Assembly (NCBI GenBank): GCA_031294825.1
Contig: JAUMPM010000058.1
Coordinates: 1 to 17,087 of the forward strand
DNA from: Collinsella sp.
GTDB taxonomy: Bacteria; Actinomycetota; Coriobacteriia; Coriobacteriales; Coriobacteriaceae
Direction of reading: 5' to 3'
Length of the DNA: 17,087 nt
Positions within the stretch are counted from its first letter, which is position 1; each line of letters starts with the position of its first letter. Shown in pieces: positions 1 through 6,503 of the stretch. The position numbers and the translations under genes were made by a program. The notes beneath the pieces were generated by a model, which was not told the origin of the DNA, made no database searches, and saw nothing but the letters and a program-made list of their open reading frames with translations.

Positions 1-150
1 TCTCTCTAACTTTAGAGAGATAAGCACCTTATTTTAGAGAGACATTTAGAGAGACGTATCGAATTCACTGTTAGATTGCCCAATGTTATCTCTTTAACTG
101 ACTTTCTCTTTATAGAGACATTTAGAGAGACGAGCGCGACCTCTCTAATC
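1..150. repeat. Cluster of iterated TTTAGAGAGAC motifs in AT-rich DNA
   Basis: The motif TTTAGAGAGAC, or a one-base variant, occurs at 11-21 (last base T), 33-43, 45-55, 109-119 (TTTATAGAGAC) and 121-131. Inverted copies of its core lie at 1-9 (TCTCTCTAA) and 141-148 (CTCTCTAA), with a weaker one near 87-96. The copies at 33/45 and 109/121 form two tandem pairs with exactly 12-bp spacing. Both pairs share the 16-mer GACATTTAGAGAGACG at 41-56 and 117-132, 76 bp apart. Bases 1-9 and 12-20 form a perfect 9-bp inverted repeat around a 2-base spacer. This looks like a multi-site binding region for a regulator. The regulated gene could be off the left edge or the nuclease to the right. No known regulator is recognised. 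Confidence 0.6.
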
Positions 151-424
151 ATGGGTTCTTCTTTTTAAAGTGCACACATCCTAACCGTGCCCTAAGTTGC
201 GGTGAAATAGCTCACGATTAACCTACCAAAAAGGGACAGGCTTATTTTGGCAGGTTTTATCTGGAGAAACGCCGACTGATTCCATGTACACAACCGCCGC
301 AGCTCCATATGAGGCAAATGAATCAGTAACGTCTATCCCAAATCTTGAGTATTTGTTCGACAGAACGGCCCCTGCCGGCTCCTGCTAGACTGGTAGATTC
401 CCAACCGTCCATCCAGGAGCCGCA
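151..424. other. Gene-free leader region before the nuclease gene
   Basis: No convincing coding sequence is seen on either strand. The stretch contains the hairpin at 220-256 and an 8-bp inverted repeat, ACTGATTC (275-282) and GAATCAGT (320-327), separated by 37 bases. I found no promoter with a good -35/-10 pair directly upstream of the nuclease gene. A TAGACT hexamer at 386-391 is a weak -10 candidate without a clear -35. Confidence 0.4.
220..256. repeat. Imperfect hairpin with GGGACAGGCTTA loop
   Basis: Arms AACCTACCAAAA (220-231) and TTTTGGCAGGTT (245-256) pair over 12 positions with one mismatch. The 13-base loop contains GGGACAGGCTTA, which resembles the GGGACAGACTTA core of the long palindrome at 10262-10323. 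The right arm is followed by TTATC, so a weak plus-strand terminator for a gene left of the window is possible. A small repetitive-palindrome remnant is equally possible. Confidence 0.4.
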
Positions 425-1390
425 ATGTCGCGCAAGTCCGCTTACAAGCAAGTACTTTCCATCGGCACCGCCGTGGTGCTGGGGTTTGCGCTGTTTACGG
501 GATCGATCGACGGAGCGCCCAAGCTGTTGTCGCCGCAAAGCGATGAGCAGGCGGCGGCTCTGGCCGAGAAGCAAAGCGAGAGCCCCAACCGCACCGACGA
601 CGAAGCGGACTTGGTCGCCCGGCTCGAATCGGGAACAACGAGCTCCGAGGACTCCGGCGATGGCTCCGAATCCGCCACGACCAACACCAACGGCAACGTT
701 GCCGAGGACAGCGCCGCCACCCCCATCGACGAGGTTGAAAACCCCGACCTCAACCGCGCCCGCGGTGTTTATCTCAGCAGCATTCCCGACTACGCCGGCA
801 ACCCCTACGTTGCCCTTCGCGCCGACAGCACGCACCCGCTCGGCACACCGTCATTCACGCTCGATGAATACGAGCGCGCCACCGAAGAGGGCTGCTTTAA
901 GAAGTTCTCCAAGCTCGACAGCCTGGGCCGCACCCGCAAAGCACTCGCCTGCGTGGGCCCCGAATCACTCGGTCAAGGCGAGCGCGGCGATATCTCGCGT
1001 ATCCATCCTGCCGGTTGGCACCAGCAGCGCTACGACTTTATTCCGGGCCAGAGCCTCTACAACCGCTGCCACCTTATCGCCTGGTCGCTCTGCGGCGAAA
1101 ACGCCAACCGCAAAAATCTCCTCACCGGCACGCGCTATCTCAACGAAACGGGCATGCTGCCGTTTGAGGAGCAGATTCTCGGCTACATCCGCGACACGGG
1201 CAACCATGTGCTCTACCGCGTCACGCCCATGTATAACGAAGAGGAACTTGTCTGCCGCGGCGCGCGCCTTGAGGCGCAATCGGTCGAGGACCACGGCAAG
1301 ACCCTGTGCTTCCACGTGTACTGCTATAACCTACAGCCGCACGTGCAGATCGACTACGCCACCGGCCGCAACCAGGCATCCGGAGACTAA
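425..1390 (+). CDS. Membrane-anchored or secreted DNA/RNA non-specific endonuclease (NUC1/EndA-like)
   Basis: The product is 321 aa and predicted to hydrolyse DNA and RNA outside the cell in a metal-dependent way. Residues about 10-28 form a hydrophobic N-terminal segment after a short basic start, so it is a signal peptide or anchor. Residues about 40-110 are a low-complexity Ser/Thr/Asp/Glu-rich linker. The nuclease domain covers about 115-310. It contains RCHLIAW with the likely catalytic His216, then ENANRKNLLTGTRYLN with the Asn-rich metal-site region (about 225-240), then GNHVLYRVTP. This pattern is typical of the endonuclease NS_2 type of the NUC1 superfamily. AGGAG at 415-419 lies five bases before the ATG and supports this start. 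It is a single-gene unit ending in the terminator at 1457-1486. Roles in DNA uptake, nutrient scavenging or competition are possible but not shown by context. Confidence 0.85.
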   Translation: MSRKSAYKQVLSIGTAVVLGFALFTGSIDGAPKLLSPQSDEQAAALAEKQSESPNRTDDEADLVARLESGTTSSEDSGDGSESATTNTNGNVAEDSAATPIDEVENPDLNRARGVYLSSIPDYAGNPYVALRADSTHPLGTPSFTLDEYERATEEGCFKKFSKLDSLGRTRKALACVGPESLGQGERGDISRIHPAGWHQQRYDFIPGQSLYNRCHLIAWSLCGENANRKNLLTGTRYLNETGMLPFEEQILGYIRDTGNHVLYRVTPMYNEEELVCRGARLEAQSVEDHGKTLCFHVYCYNLQPHVQIDYATGRNQASGD

Positions 1391-1421
1391 TGCCGGCCGC
1401 GCTGCCCGTAACCAAAAAAAA

Positions 1422-1451
1422 TGATCCGTTTTCCTCCGTCCCAAAGGATCA
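1422..1451 (-). terminator. Second, downstream terminator of the EF-G-like gene
   Basis: Read on the minus strand, the 6-bp arms TGATCC and GGATCA (1446-1451 and 1422-1427) enclose an 18-base loop. They are followed by eight T (complement of 1414-1421). The stem is short but the U-tract is long. It lies just past the stronger hairpin at 1457-1482, giving tandem termination for minus-strand transcripts. Confidence 0.5.
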
Positions 1452-1486
1452 AAAAGGGCCGCCCCGGTTACCCAGGGCGGCCTTTT
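1452..1486. terminator. Bidirectional intrinsic terminator between nuclease and EF-G-like genes
   Basis: Arms GGCCGCCC (1457-1464) and GGGCGGCC (1475-1482) pair perfectly around a 10-base loop. The stem is flanked by AAAAA on the left and TTTT on the right, so it provides a U-tract in both directions. It sits between two convergent genes and should stop both. Confidence 0.85.
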
Positions 1487-1519
1487 CGTCAGCACCTACA
1501 TTGCAGGCAAAATCACACG

Positions 1520-3595
1520 CTACTTGGCGCGGCCCTCCTCATAGCGCTCGACCAGCTTGGCCTGAACGTCATAAGGCACCTGCTCGTAGCCTGCGGGCTT
1601 CATGGTAAAGTCGCCCGTGCCGCGCGTGATAGAGCGCAGGCGCGTCGAGTAGTCCGTCAACTCAGCCAGCGGCGCCTGGGCGATAACCACGGTGTCGCCG
1701 CGCTCATCGGTCTCCATACCCGTCACGCGACCGCGCGAGGCCGAGATGTCGCCCATCACGGCGCCGGCGTAGCTCTCGGGGATAGTCACCGTGATTTCCT
1801 CGATGGGCTCCAGCACCACCGGGTCGGCATCGGCGCATGCCTTGCGCAGGCCGATGCGAGCCGCTGCGCGAAACGCCATCTCGTTGGAGTCGACGCTGTG
1901 ATACGAGCCGTCGTACACAGCCACGCGAATGCCCGTGAGCGGATAGCCGGCAATAATACCGTCCTTCATGGTCTCCTGGACACCCTTGTCCACGGCGGGG
2001 ATCAGCGAGCGCGGAATACGGCCACCTACGACCTCGTCCACAAACTCATAGCCATCGCTCGTGCCGTCGGGCCCAATGAGCGGCTCAACGCGCAGCCAGC
2101 AGTCGCCATACTGACCGGCGCCACCGGTCTGCTTCTTGTGGCGGCCCTGAGCGCTCGCCGTGCGGCGGATGGTCTCGCGATACGGGATGCGGATCGGCAC
2201 GCTCTTGGCAGCAACCTTGGTGCGGTCCTCCAGACGGTTGAGCAGCACCGAAACCTGCGCCTCACCAACGGCGGAGATAATGGTCTGGCCGGTCTCCTCG
2301 TCGCGGTCGATGCTCATAGTCGGATCGGCCTTACAGGCCTTCTCGATAAACGTGTAGAGCTTCTCTTCGTCCCCGCGATTCTCGGACTCGATGGCGATGC
2401 GGTACTGAGAGTTGGGGAACTTAAACGCCGCAGCCTCGACCTTGCCGGTAATCGAGAGCGTATCGCCCGTCTCGGCCGCCAGCTTGGGTGCCACGATGAT
2501 GTCACCGGCATAAGCGTGGCCAACCTCGGTCATATCGCGGCCGCACATCACATACAGGTGGGCCAGACGATCGCTCTTGCGGGTACGCGCGTTGATCAGC
2601 TCAAGACCCGGCTCAAGCGTACCCGTCAGCACCTTGATAAAGCTGATGCGGCCCTGCTGCGGATCGGCCAGCGTCTTAAACACAAACGCCACCGGACGGT
2701 CATCGTCGCTCGAAATCTTGAGCGAATCGCCGTCGATAAGCGGCATCTCGCCGTAGTCGGTCGGCGCCGGGAAGTACGTCGCGATGTCGTCCATCAGCGA
2801 GTTGACGCCCTGCTCCTTAATGCAATCGCCCGCAAAGACCGGCACAAAGATGCGCTCGGCGATCGCCTTCGACAGCAGGCCTTCAAGCTCCTCCTGCGTC
2901 AGCGTCTCCTCGCCTTCCAGGTACTTCATCATCAGCTCATCGTCGGCCTCGGCCACCAACTCGCACAGATGGTCATGGGCCTCCTCGGCCTGGGCACGAT
3001 ACTCCTCGGGAATCTCCGACTCAACGGCTTCGGTGCCGTTGCAATGGCGCGCCTTCATGCGCACCAGGTCGATGATGCCGTCAAAGTCCTCGCCCTCGCC
3101 CCAGGGAAGGGCCACGGCGCCCAGGCGCGTGCCAAAGCGCTCCTGCAGCAGGTCCATCGTGGTCGCAAAGCTGGCCTCGGAGCGCGACAGGCGGTTTACG
3201 AACACCGCACGCGCCAGGCGCAGGTCCTCGGCGGCATACCAGAGCTTAACCGTCGTAGGCTGCGGGCCGGCCTCGGCGTCGACCACAAACAGAGCCGTCT
3301 CGCAGACGCTCATCGCGGCAAAGGCGTCGCCGATAAAATCGGGGTAGCACGGGGCATCGAGCACATTGATGCGCGCGCCCTTCCAGTCGATCGGCGCGAT
3401 GGTCGTCGAGATGGAAAACGCACGCTTGACCTCTTCGGGGTCATAGTCGAGCGTGGGCTTGGTGCCGTCGTGGCCGCCCAGACGGGCGGTCTTACCGGAA
3501 AGGTGGAGCATGGCCTCGGCGAGTGAAGTCTTGCCCACCCCGCCTTGGCCTACGAGCACCACGTTCCTTACGTTACCGGTCTTGGGAGCACCCAT
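1520..3595 (-). CDS. Elongation factor G-like translation GTPase with degenerate G motifs
   Basis: The product is 691 aa and has the full five-domain EF-G layout. The G domain covers about 10-275, domain II about 300-385, domain III about 390-465, and domains IV-V about 470-675. Family signatures include GGAGQYGDCW (491-500), DGSYHSVDSNEMAF (about 562-575) and the domain V stretch with IPESYAGAVMGDISASRG (605-622). The P-loop GQGGVGKTS (16-24) is intact. Other GTP motifs deviate: G3 is DAPCYPDF (Cys83 where Gly is expected), G4 is NRLS (134-137, no Asp), and the SAL/SAK position reads GDC (256-258). The start at 3595 is chosen because AAGGAGG (complement of 3601-3607) lies five bases upstream; a longer in-frame extension to 3706 lacks homology-like sequence. 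It is not next to ribosomal genes, so it is unlikely to be the main fusA. This group is often annotated elongation factor G-like or EF-G2; its function is poorly defined. Confidence 0.88.
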   Translation of the reverse strand: MGAPKTGNVRNVVLVGQGGVGKTSLAEAMLHLSGKTARLGGHDGTKPTLDYDPEEVKRAFSISTTIAPIDWKGARINVLDAPCYPDFIGDAFAAMSVCETALFVVDAEAGPQPTTVKLWYAAEDLRLARAVFVNRLSRSEASFATTMDLLQERFGTRLGAVALPWGEGEDFDGIIDLVRMKARHCNGTEAVESEIPEEYRAQAEEAHDHLCELVAEADDELMMKYLEGEETLTQEELEGLLSKAIAERIFVPVFAGDCIKEQGVNSLMDDIATYFPAPTDYGEMPLIDGDSLKISSDDDRPVAFVFKTLADPQQGRISFIKVLTGTLEPGLELINARTRKSDRLAHLYVMCGRDMTEVGHAYAGDIIVAPKLAAETGDTLSITGKVEAAAFKFPNSQYRIAIESENRGDEEKLYTFIEKACKADPTMSIDRDEETGQTIISAVGEAQVSVLLNRLEDRTKVAAKSVPIRIPYRETIRRTASAQGRHKKQTGGAGQYGDCWLRVEPLIGPDGTSDGYEFVDEVVGGRIPRSLIPAVDKGVQETMKDGIIAGYPLTGIRVAVYDGSYHSVDSNEMAFRAAARIGLRKACADADPVVLEPIEEITVTIPESYAGAVMGDISASRGRVTGMETDERGDTVVIAQAPLAELTDYSTRLRSITRGTGDFTMKPAGYEQVPYDVQAKLVERYEEGRAK

Positions 3596-3607
3596 GATGA
3601 CCTCCTT

Positions 3608-3835
3608 GCAGGGCCGCGCGCAATGCGCGACGCCAACGGGGAGAGTTCGCGGTCGGTGCCATCCCGGGAGCAGCATGGTCGGCAGCCGAGCCGACTCACC
3701 CTCCAAATGTCCTATGCCACCACCCTACCCTCACGGGCGGCTGTCCATGCACACCTTTCGGCACACGTATGAATACAGGCGGCGAGAGGAAGAGACAAGC
3801 TTGTGAGGCGATTATTGAACCCCGTCGATACAAAC
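3608..3835. other. Gene-free region upstream of the EF-G-like gene
   Basis: No convincing gene is seen. Some inverted repeats are present, including GTCGGC/GCCGAC at 3678-3695 and CGCGC/GCGCG near 3615-3628, just before the minus-strand ribosome-binding site. The best minus-strand promoter candidate is TTGTCT followed 17 bases later by TATTCA (within about 3765-3800). It has a poor -10, and I do not trust it. Confidence 0.35.
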
Positions 3836-3872
3836 AAAAAGCCGCCACAGACCGTAAGACCTGCGGCGGCTT
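3836..3872 (-). terminator. Intrinsic terminator of the amino acid ABC transporter operon
   Basis: Arms at 3839-3850 and 3861-3872 pair over 12 positions with one A/C mismatch around a 10-base loop. On the minus strand the stem is followed by a run of T (complement of AAAAA at 3836-3840). It lies 34 bases past the stop codon of the ATPase gene. Confidence 0.8.
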
Positions 3873-3905
3873 CGCCTCAATTAATAGTTGAGTAAATACC
3901 TGAGC

Positions 3906-4670
3906 CTATCCCTCGATACGGCTCAAGAACTCACGCGTGCGCTGCTCGTGCGGATGGCCGATAACCTGATCGGCAGGCCCCTCCTCGACAATACGGCCGC
4001 CATCCATAAAGACCACGCGATCGGCAACATCGCGCGCAAACTGCATTGCGTGGGTCACGATCACCATCGTCATATTCTGCGCGGCAAGGTCTTTAATGAC
4101 ACGCAGCACCTCGGCCGTCAGCTCGGGATCGAGTGCCGAGGTCGGCTCGTCAAAGAATAAGATTTCCGGATCGAGCGCCAGGGCGCGGGCAATACTCACG
4201 CGCTGCTGCTGACCGCCCGAAAGCTCACACGGCACCTTGTTCTCGTTGCCCGTCAGCCCCATTTGCGCAATCAGCTCGTGAGCGCGGGCTTCCGCCTGCT
4301 CGCGCGGACGCTTAAGCACACGAATCGGCGCATCGATGATGTTTTTCATCACGGTATAGTGCGGGAACAGGTTGTAATTTTGGAACACCAGGCCGAATCG
4401 CGAGCGCGCCCGCTTGGGCACATCGCCCTTCGCATAGACCGCGCCCGAACCCGCATCCGTCGCAACGGCAAGGTCACCAAACGAGAGCGAGCCTCCGTCG
4501 AGTGTCTCGAGCAGCGTGGCACACCGCAGCAGCGTGGACTTGCCGCCACCCGAAGGCCCGATAATCGCCACGACCTCGCCACGCTTCACCTCAAGCGAGA
4601 TATCCTTGAGCACCTCATTGCCGCCAAACGCCTTACGCGCGTTTTCGATTTTCATCACTGAGTTAGTCAT
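3906..4670 (-). CDS. Polar amino acid ABC transporter ATP-binding protein
   Basis: The product is 254 aa and should be the ATPase that powers import through the permease encoded just upstream. Visible motifs are Walker A GPSGGGKST (38-46), the Q-loop in FQNYNLFPH (Gln97), the ABC signature LSGGQQQR (150-157), Walker B ILFFDEPTSALD (170-181) and the switch histidine in THAMQFA (His207). The pattern is that of the GlnQ/HisP-type family. The start at 4670 (ATG) overlaps the permease stop by eight bases (ATGACTAA), a common sign of translational coupling. A second ATG at 4655 is possible but no better supported. Residues about 66-92 form a slightly long segment before the Q-loop. It is the last gene of a three-gene operon. 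Confidence 0.93.
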   Translation of the reverse strand: MTNSVMKIENARKAFGGNEVLKDISLEVKRGEVVAIIGPSGGGKSTLLRCATLLETLDGGSLSFGDLAVATDAGSGAVYAKGDVPKRARSRFGLVFQNYNLFPHYTVMKNIIDAPIRVLKRPREQAEARAHELIAQMGLTGNENKVPCELSGGQQQRVSIARALALDPEILFFDEPTSALDPELTAEVLRVIKDLAAQNMTMVIVTHAMQFARDVADRVVFMDGGRIVEEGPADQVIGHPHEQRTREFLSRIEG

Positions 4671-5316
4671 GGTAATAGTCCAGCTTCTTTTCGGCGGCTC
4701 CCAGCAGCATCTCGACCACAAAGTTAAAGACCCAGTAGATCAGCGCCGCAATCGCAAACGGCACCATGCTCACTTGCGAGGCGACCAGCGCCTTGGCCGT
4801 CGAGAACATCTCGCCCACACCAATGGCAAACGCCAGCGACGTGTCCTTGACCAGCGTGATGATCTCGTTGCCCATCGCAGGCAGAATACGCTTGGCGACC
4901 TGCGGCATTACGATATACAGAAACGTCTGCATGCGCGAATAGCCCAGCACCTCGGCTGCCTCGTATTGACCGCGCGGAATGGACTGCAGGCCCGAGCGAT
5001 AGATCTCGGCAAAGTAACCGGCGTAGTTGATGATGAACGCCACGACGCACGCCGTCCACTTGGAATCGGGCGTGAGCGAAATGCCAAACACGTAGTACGG
5101 GGCAAAGTAGATGGCAAACATCTGCAGCATGAGCGGCGTACCGCGCATGACCGAAATGTAGATGCGCGCAATCCAGCGAAGCGGCGCGATTTTGCTCATG
5201 CGCATAAACGCAACGGGGATTCCCAGCGGAATCGACCCCAGCAGTGTCAGCACAAACAACTGCAAGCTGACCAAGAATCCCTGGCCAAGCATCTGCATCA
5301 TGACCTGAATAGACAT
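4663..5316 (-). CDS. Polar amino acid ABC transporter permease
   Basis: The product is 217 aa and is an inner-membrane permease of the His/Glu/Gln/Arg family, acting as a dimer with the neighbouring ATPase. Hydrophobic spans lie at about 14-38, 52-76, 86-106, 150-170 and 186-206. The cytoplasmic EAA loop, which contacts the ATPase, is seen as EAAEVLGYSRMQTFLYIVMPQ-like sequence at 119-139. The ATG at 5316 shares one base with the TAA of the binding-protein gene (TAATG), which favours this start over an upstream TTG at 5331. Substrate cannot be read from the sequence beyond polar amino acid. Confidence 0.93.
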   Translation of the reverse strand: MSIQVMMQMLGQGFLVSLQLFVLTLLGSIPLGIPVAFMRMSKIAPLRWIARIYISVMRGTPLMLQMFAIYFAPYYVFGISLTPDSKWTACVVAFIINYAGYFAEIYRSGLQSIPRGQYEAAEVLGYSRMQTFLYIVMPQVAKRILPAMGNEIITLVKDTSLAFAIGVGEMFSTAKALVASQVSMVPFAIAALIYWVFNFVVEMLLGAAEKKLDYYHD

Positions 5317-6164
5317 TACTTGAGCACCCAATTATCGAAAGACAAACCATAGCTTGAATATTTATCGCAGAGGTCCTTGACCGTGCCATCCTCGTAGAGT
5401 GCCTTGAGCGACTCGGTCACAGCATCGGCCGACTTGGTGTCGCCCTTCTTAAAGCCAACGGCGTAGTGCTCGCTGGACAGCGGCTTGTCGAGCTGCGTAT
5501 AGGCATCTGGCTTGGCGGCAAGCTGATACTGAGCGATCGAGAGGTCACAGGCAACGGCATCGACTGCACCACTCTCGAGCTGCATAAAGGCCGTGTTGTA
5601 CTCGCCGATGGCATCGAGCGTGGCAAACGTCGCAGCCAGATCCTTCTGGTCACCCTCGAGCACATCCTGCGCAGCGGAATCGGTTTGGGTAATCACAGTC
5701 TTGCCGGCAAGATCGTCCCAGCTCTTGATGCCCGCATCCTTCTTGACCACCAGCACCTGCTCGTTGAGCATGTAAGGCTCGGAGAACGTGTAGTCGTCCT
5801 CACGGCCCTCCATGGTAAAGCCGTTCCAGATGCAGTTGATGGCGCCCGAGTTGAGCAGCGTATCCTTGGCGTCCCAGTCGATGGCCTCGTATTTGACCTC
5901 CCAGCCCTGCTTATCGGCAACAGCCTTGGCCAGATCGAGATCAAAGCCGGTGTACTCGCCATCGTCGCCCACAAAACCGTACGGAGGATAGGACTTATCA
6001 AAGCCCACCACGAGCCTCTTGGACTCCGCAGCGCCCTTCACATCCTTGGCTGCAGCGGAACCCTTATCGGCACCACCGCCGCAACCGACAAGACCAAGGC
6101 CAAGCACCGTGGCGAGCGAGCCGGCTAGACCAACAAACTGACGACGAGACATATCGGTATTCAT
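5316..6164 (-). CDS. Amino acid ABC transporter substrate-binding lipoprotein (Tat-type signal)
   Basis: The product is 282 aa and is the extracytoplasmic solute-binding protein of the importer (SBP family 3). The N-terminus has a twin-arginine pattern SRRQFVGLAG followed by a hydrophobic stretch and the lipobox LVGC with Cys28. It is therefore probably exported folded through Tat and lipid-anchored. The mature part has the family pattern VVGFDKSYPPYGFVGDDG, then GFDLDLAKAVA and FSEPYM. The ATG at 6164 is preceded by AAGGGGG about six bases upstream (complement of about 6171-6178), which fixes the start. An in-frame GTG at 6185 falls inside the operator and is rejected. It is first in the operon and overlaps the permease by one base. 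The ligand is not determinable here; cystine, glutamine or other polar amino acids are all possible. Confidence 0.93.
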   Translation of the reverse strand: MNTDMSRRQFVGLAGSLATVLGLGLVGCGGGADKGSAAAKDVKGAAESKRLVVGFDKSYPPYGFVGDDGEYTGFDLDLAKAVADKQGWEVKYEAIDWDAKDTLLNSGAINCIWNGFTMEGREDDYTFSEPYMLNEQVLVVKKDAGIKSWDDLAGKTVITQTDSAAQDVLEGDQKDLAATFATLDAIGEYNTAFMQLESGAVDAVACDLSIAQYQLAAKPDAYTQLDKPLSSEHYAVGFKKGDTKSADAVTESLKALYEDGTVKDLCDKYSSYGLSFDNWVLK

Positions 6165-6182
6165 GGTATTCCCCCTTGATGG

Positions 6183-6202
6183 CACTTTAGTTAAGTAAAG
6201 TG
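6183..6202. promoter_or_regulatory. Palindromic operator in the ABC operon leader
   Basis: CACTTTA (6183-6189) and TAAAGTG (6196-6202) form perfect 7-bp arms around GTTAAG. The site lies downstream of the predicted promoter and just upstream of the ribosome-binding site. The 18-mer CTTTAGTTAAGTAAAGTG matches the aminotransferase upstream site at 10235-10252 at 16 positions, in the same orientation relative to its gene. The position suits a repressor that blocks transcription. The regulator is unknown. Confidence 0.65.
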
Positions 6203-6220
6203 AGTCGTGTAACGTCCAGA

Positions 6221-6249
6221 ATCATACACTTTAGCGTGATAGAGCACAA
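6221..6249 (-). promoter_or_regulatory. Promoter of the amino acid ABC operon
   Basis: On the minus strand TTGTGC (complement of 6244-6249) is followed after 17 bases by TATGAT (complement of 6221-6226). This is a good housekeeping sigma-type promoter. It would start transcription near 6213, giving a leader of about 50 bases that contains the palindrome at 6183-6202. Confidence 0.65.
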
Positions 6250-6257
6250 GGGAGGGG

Positions 6258-6394
6258 TTGCCCGCTGGGCTCCGGGGCGGGGGTTAAGTTTCCTGCTCTA
6301 CAGTCCTGCTCACGACGGAGGCCACATTAAGTGGCCTCCTGTTCGTGCGGAACTCGCGATAAACTTAACCCCCGCCCCGGAGCCCAGCGGGCAA
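6258..6394. repeat. 137-bp element with perfect 34-bp inverted arms and nested hairpin
   Basis: Bases 6258-6291 are the exact reverse complement of 6361-6394. The arms begin TTGCCCGCTGGGCTCC and end GGGTTAAGTTT at the inner side. The 69-base centre contains a second hairpin: GGAGGCCAC (6317-6325) and GTGGCCTCC (6331-6339) with loop ATTAA, extended by CACGA (6311-6315) and TCGTG (6343-6347). No target-site duplication is visible at the ends and no ORF of its own is supported. It resembles a MITE-like or REP-like palindromic element. It sits between divergent transcription units, eight bases from the ABC promoter -35. Confidence 0.75.
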
Positions 6395-6458
6395 TCATCG
6401 TTGTACCTATCACTGATACCAATAAACCGCTTGCATATCGTCTGTTGGCTTGGCACGG

Positions 6459-6464
6459 TACAAT
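6459..6464 (+). promoter_or_regulatory. Possible -10 element for the RNA methyltransferase gene
   Basis: TACAAT at 6459-6464 lies 40 bases before the start codon in AT-rich DNA. No good -35 is found at 16-18 bases; the only TTGCAT (6431-6436) is 22 bases away. Confidence 0.3.
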
Positions 6465-6503
6465 GCTTGTAGCTTTAAATTTGTAAATTAGTGGGGTTAA
6501 TTC

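Noticed and set aside
1..150. CRISPR array
   Set aside because: The repeats are about 11 bp with irregular gaps and mixed orientation, unlike CRISPR repeats of 23-50 bp with uniform spacers.
1421..3526. Long open plus-strand frame (about 700 codons) opposite the EF-G-like gene
   Set aside because: It is the antisense shadow of a well-conserved gene in high-GC DNA. It has no recognisable domain, and composition is dictated by the opposite strand.
3596..3706. N-terminal extension of the EF-G-like protein
   Set aside because: The extension has no family similarity, and a near-perfect ribosome-binding site directly precedes the ATG at 3595.
3608..3835. Riboswitch or T-box in the leader of the EF-G-like gene
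   Set aside because: Only short GC-rich inverted repeats are visible; no conserved core of a known riboswitch or T-box is recognised.
6253..6399. Target-site duplication around the 34-bp inverted-repeat element
   Set aside because: The bases on the left (AGGGG) and right (TCATC) do not match, so classical transposition cannot be claimed from this window.
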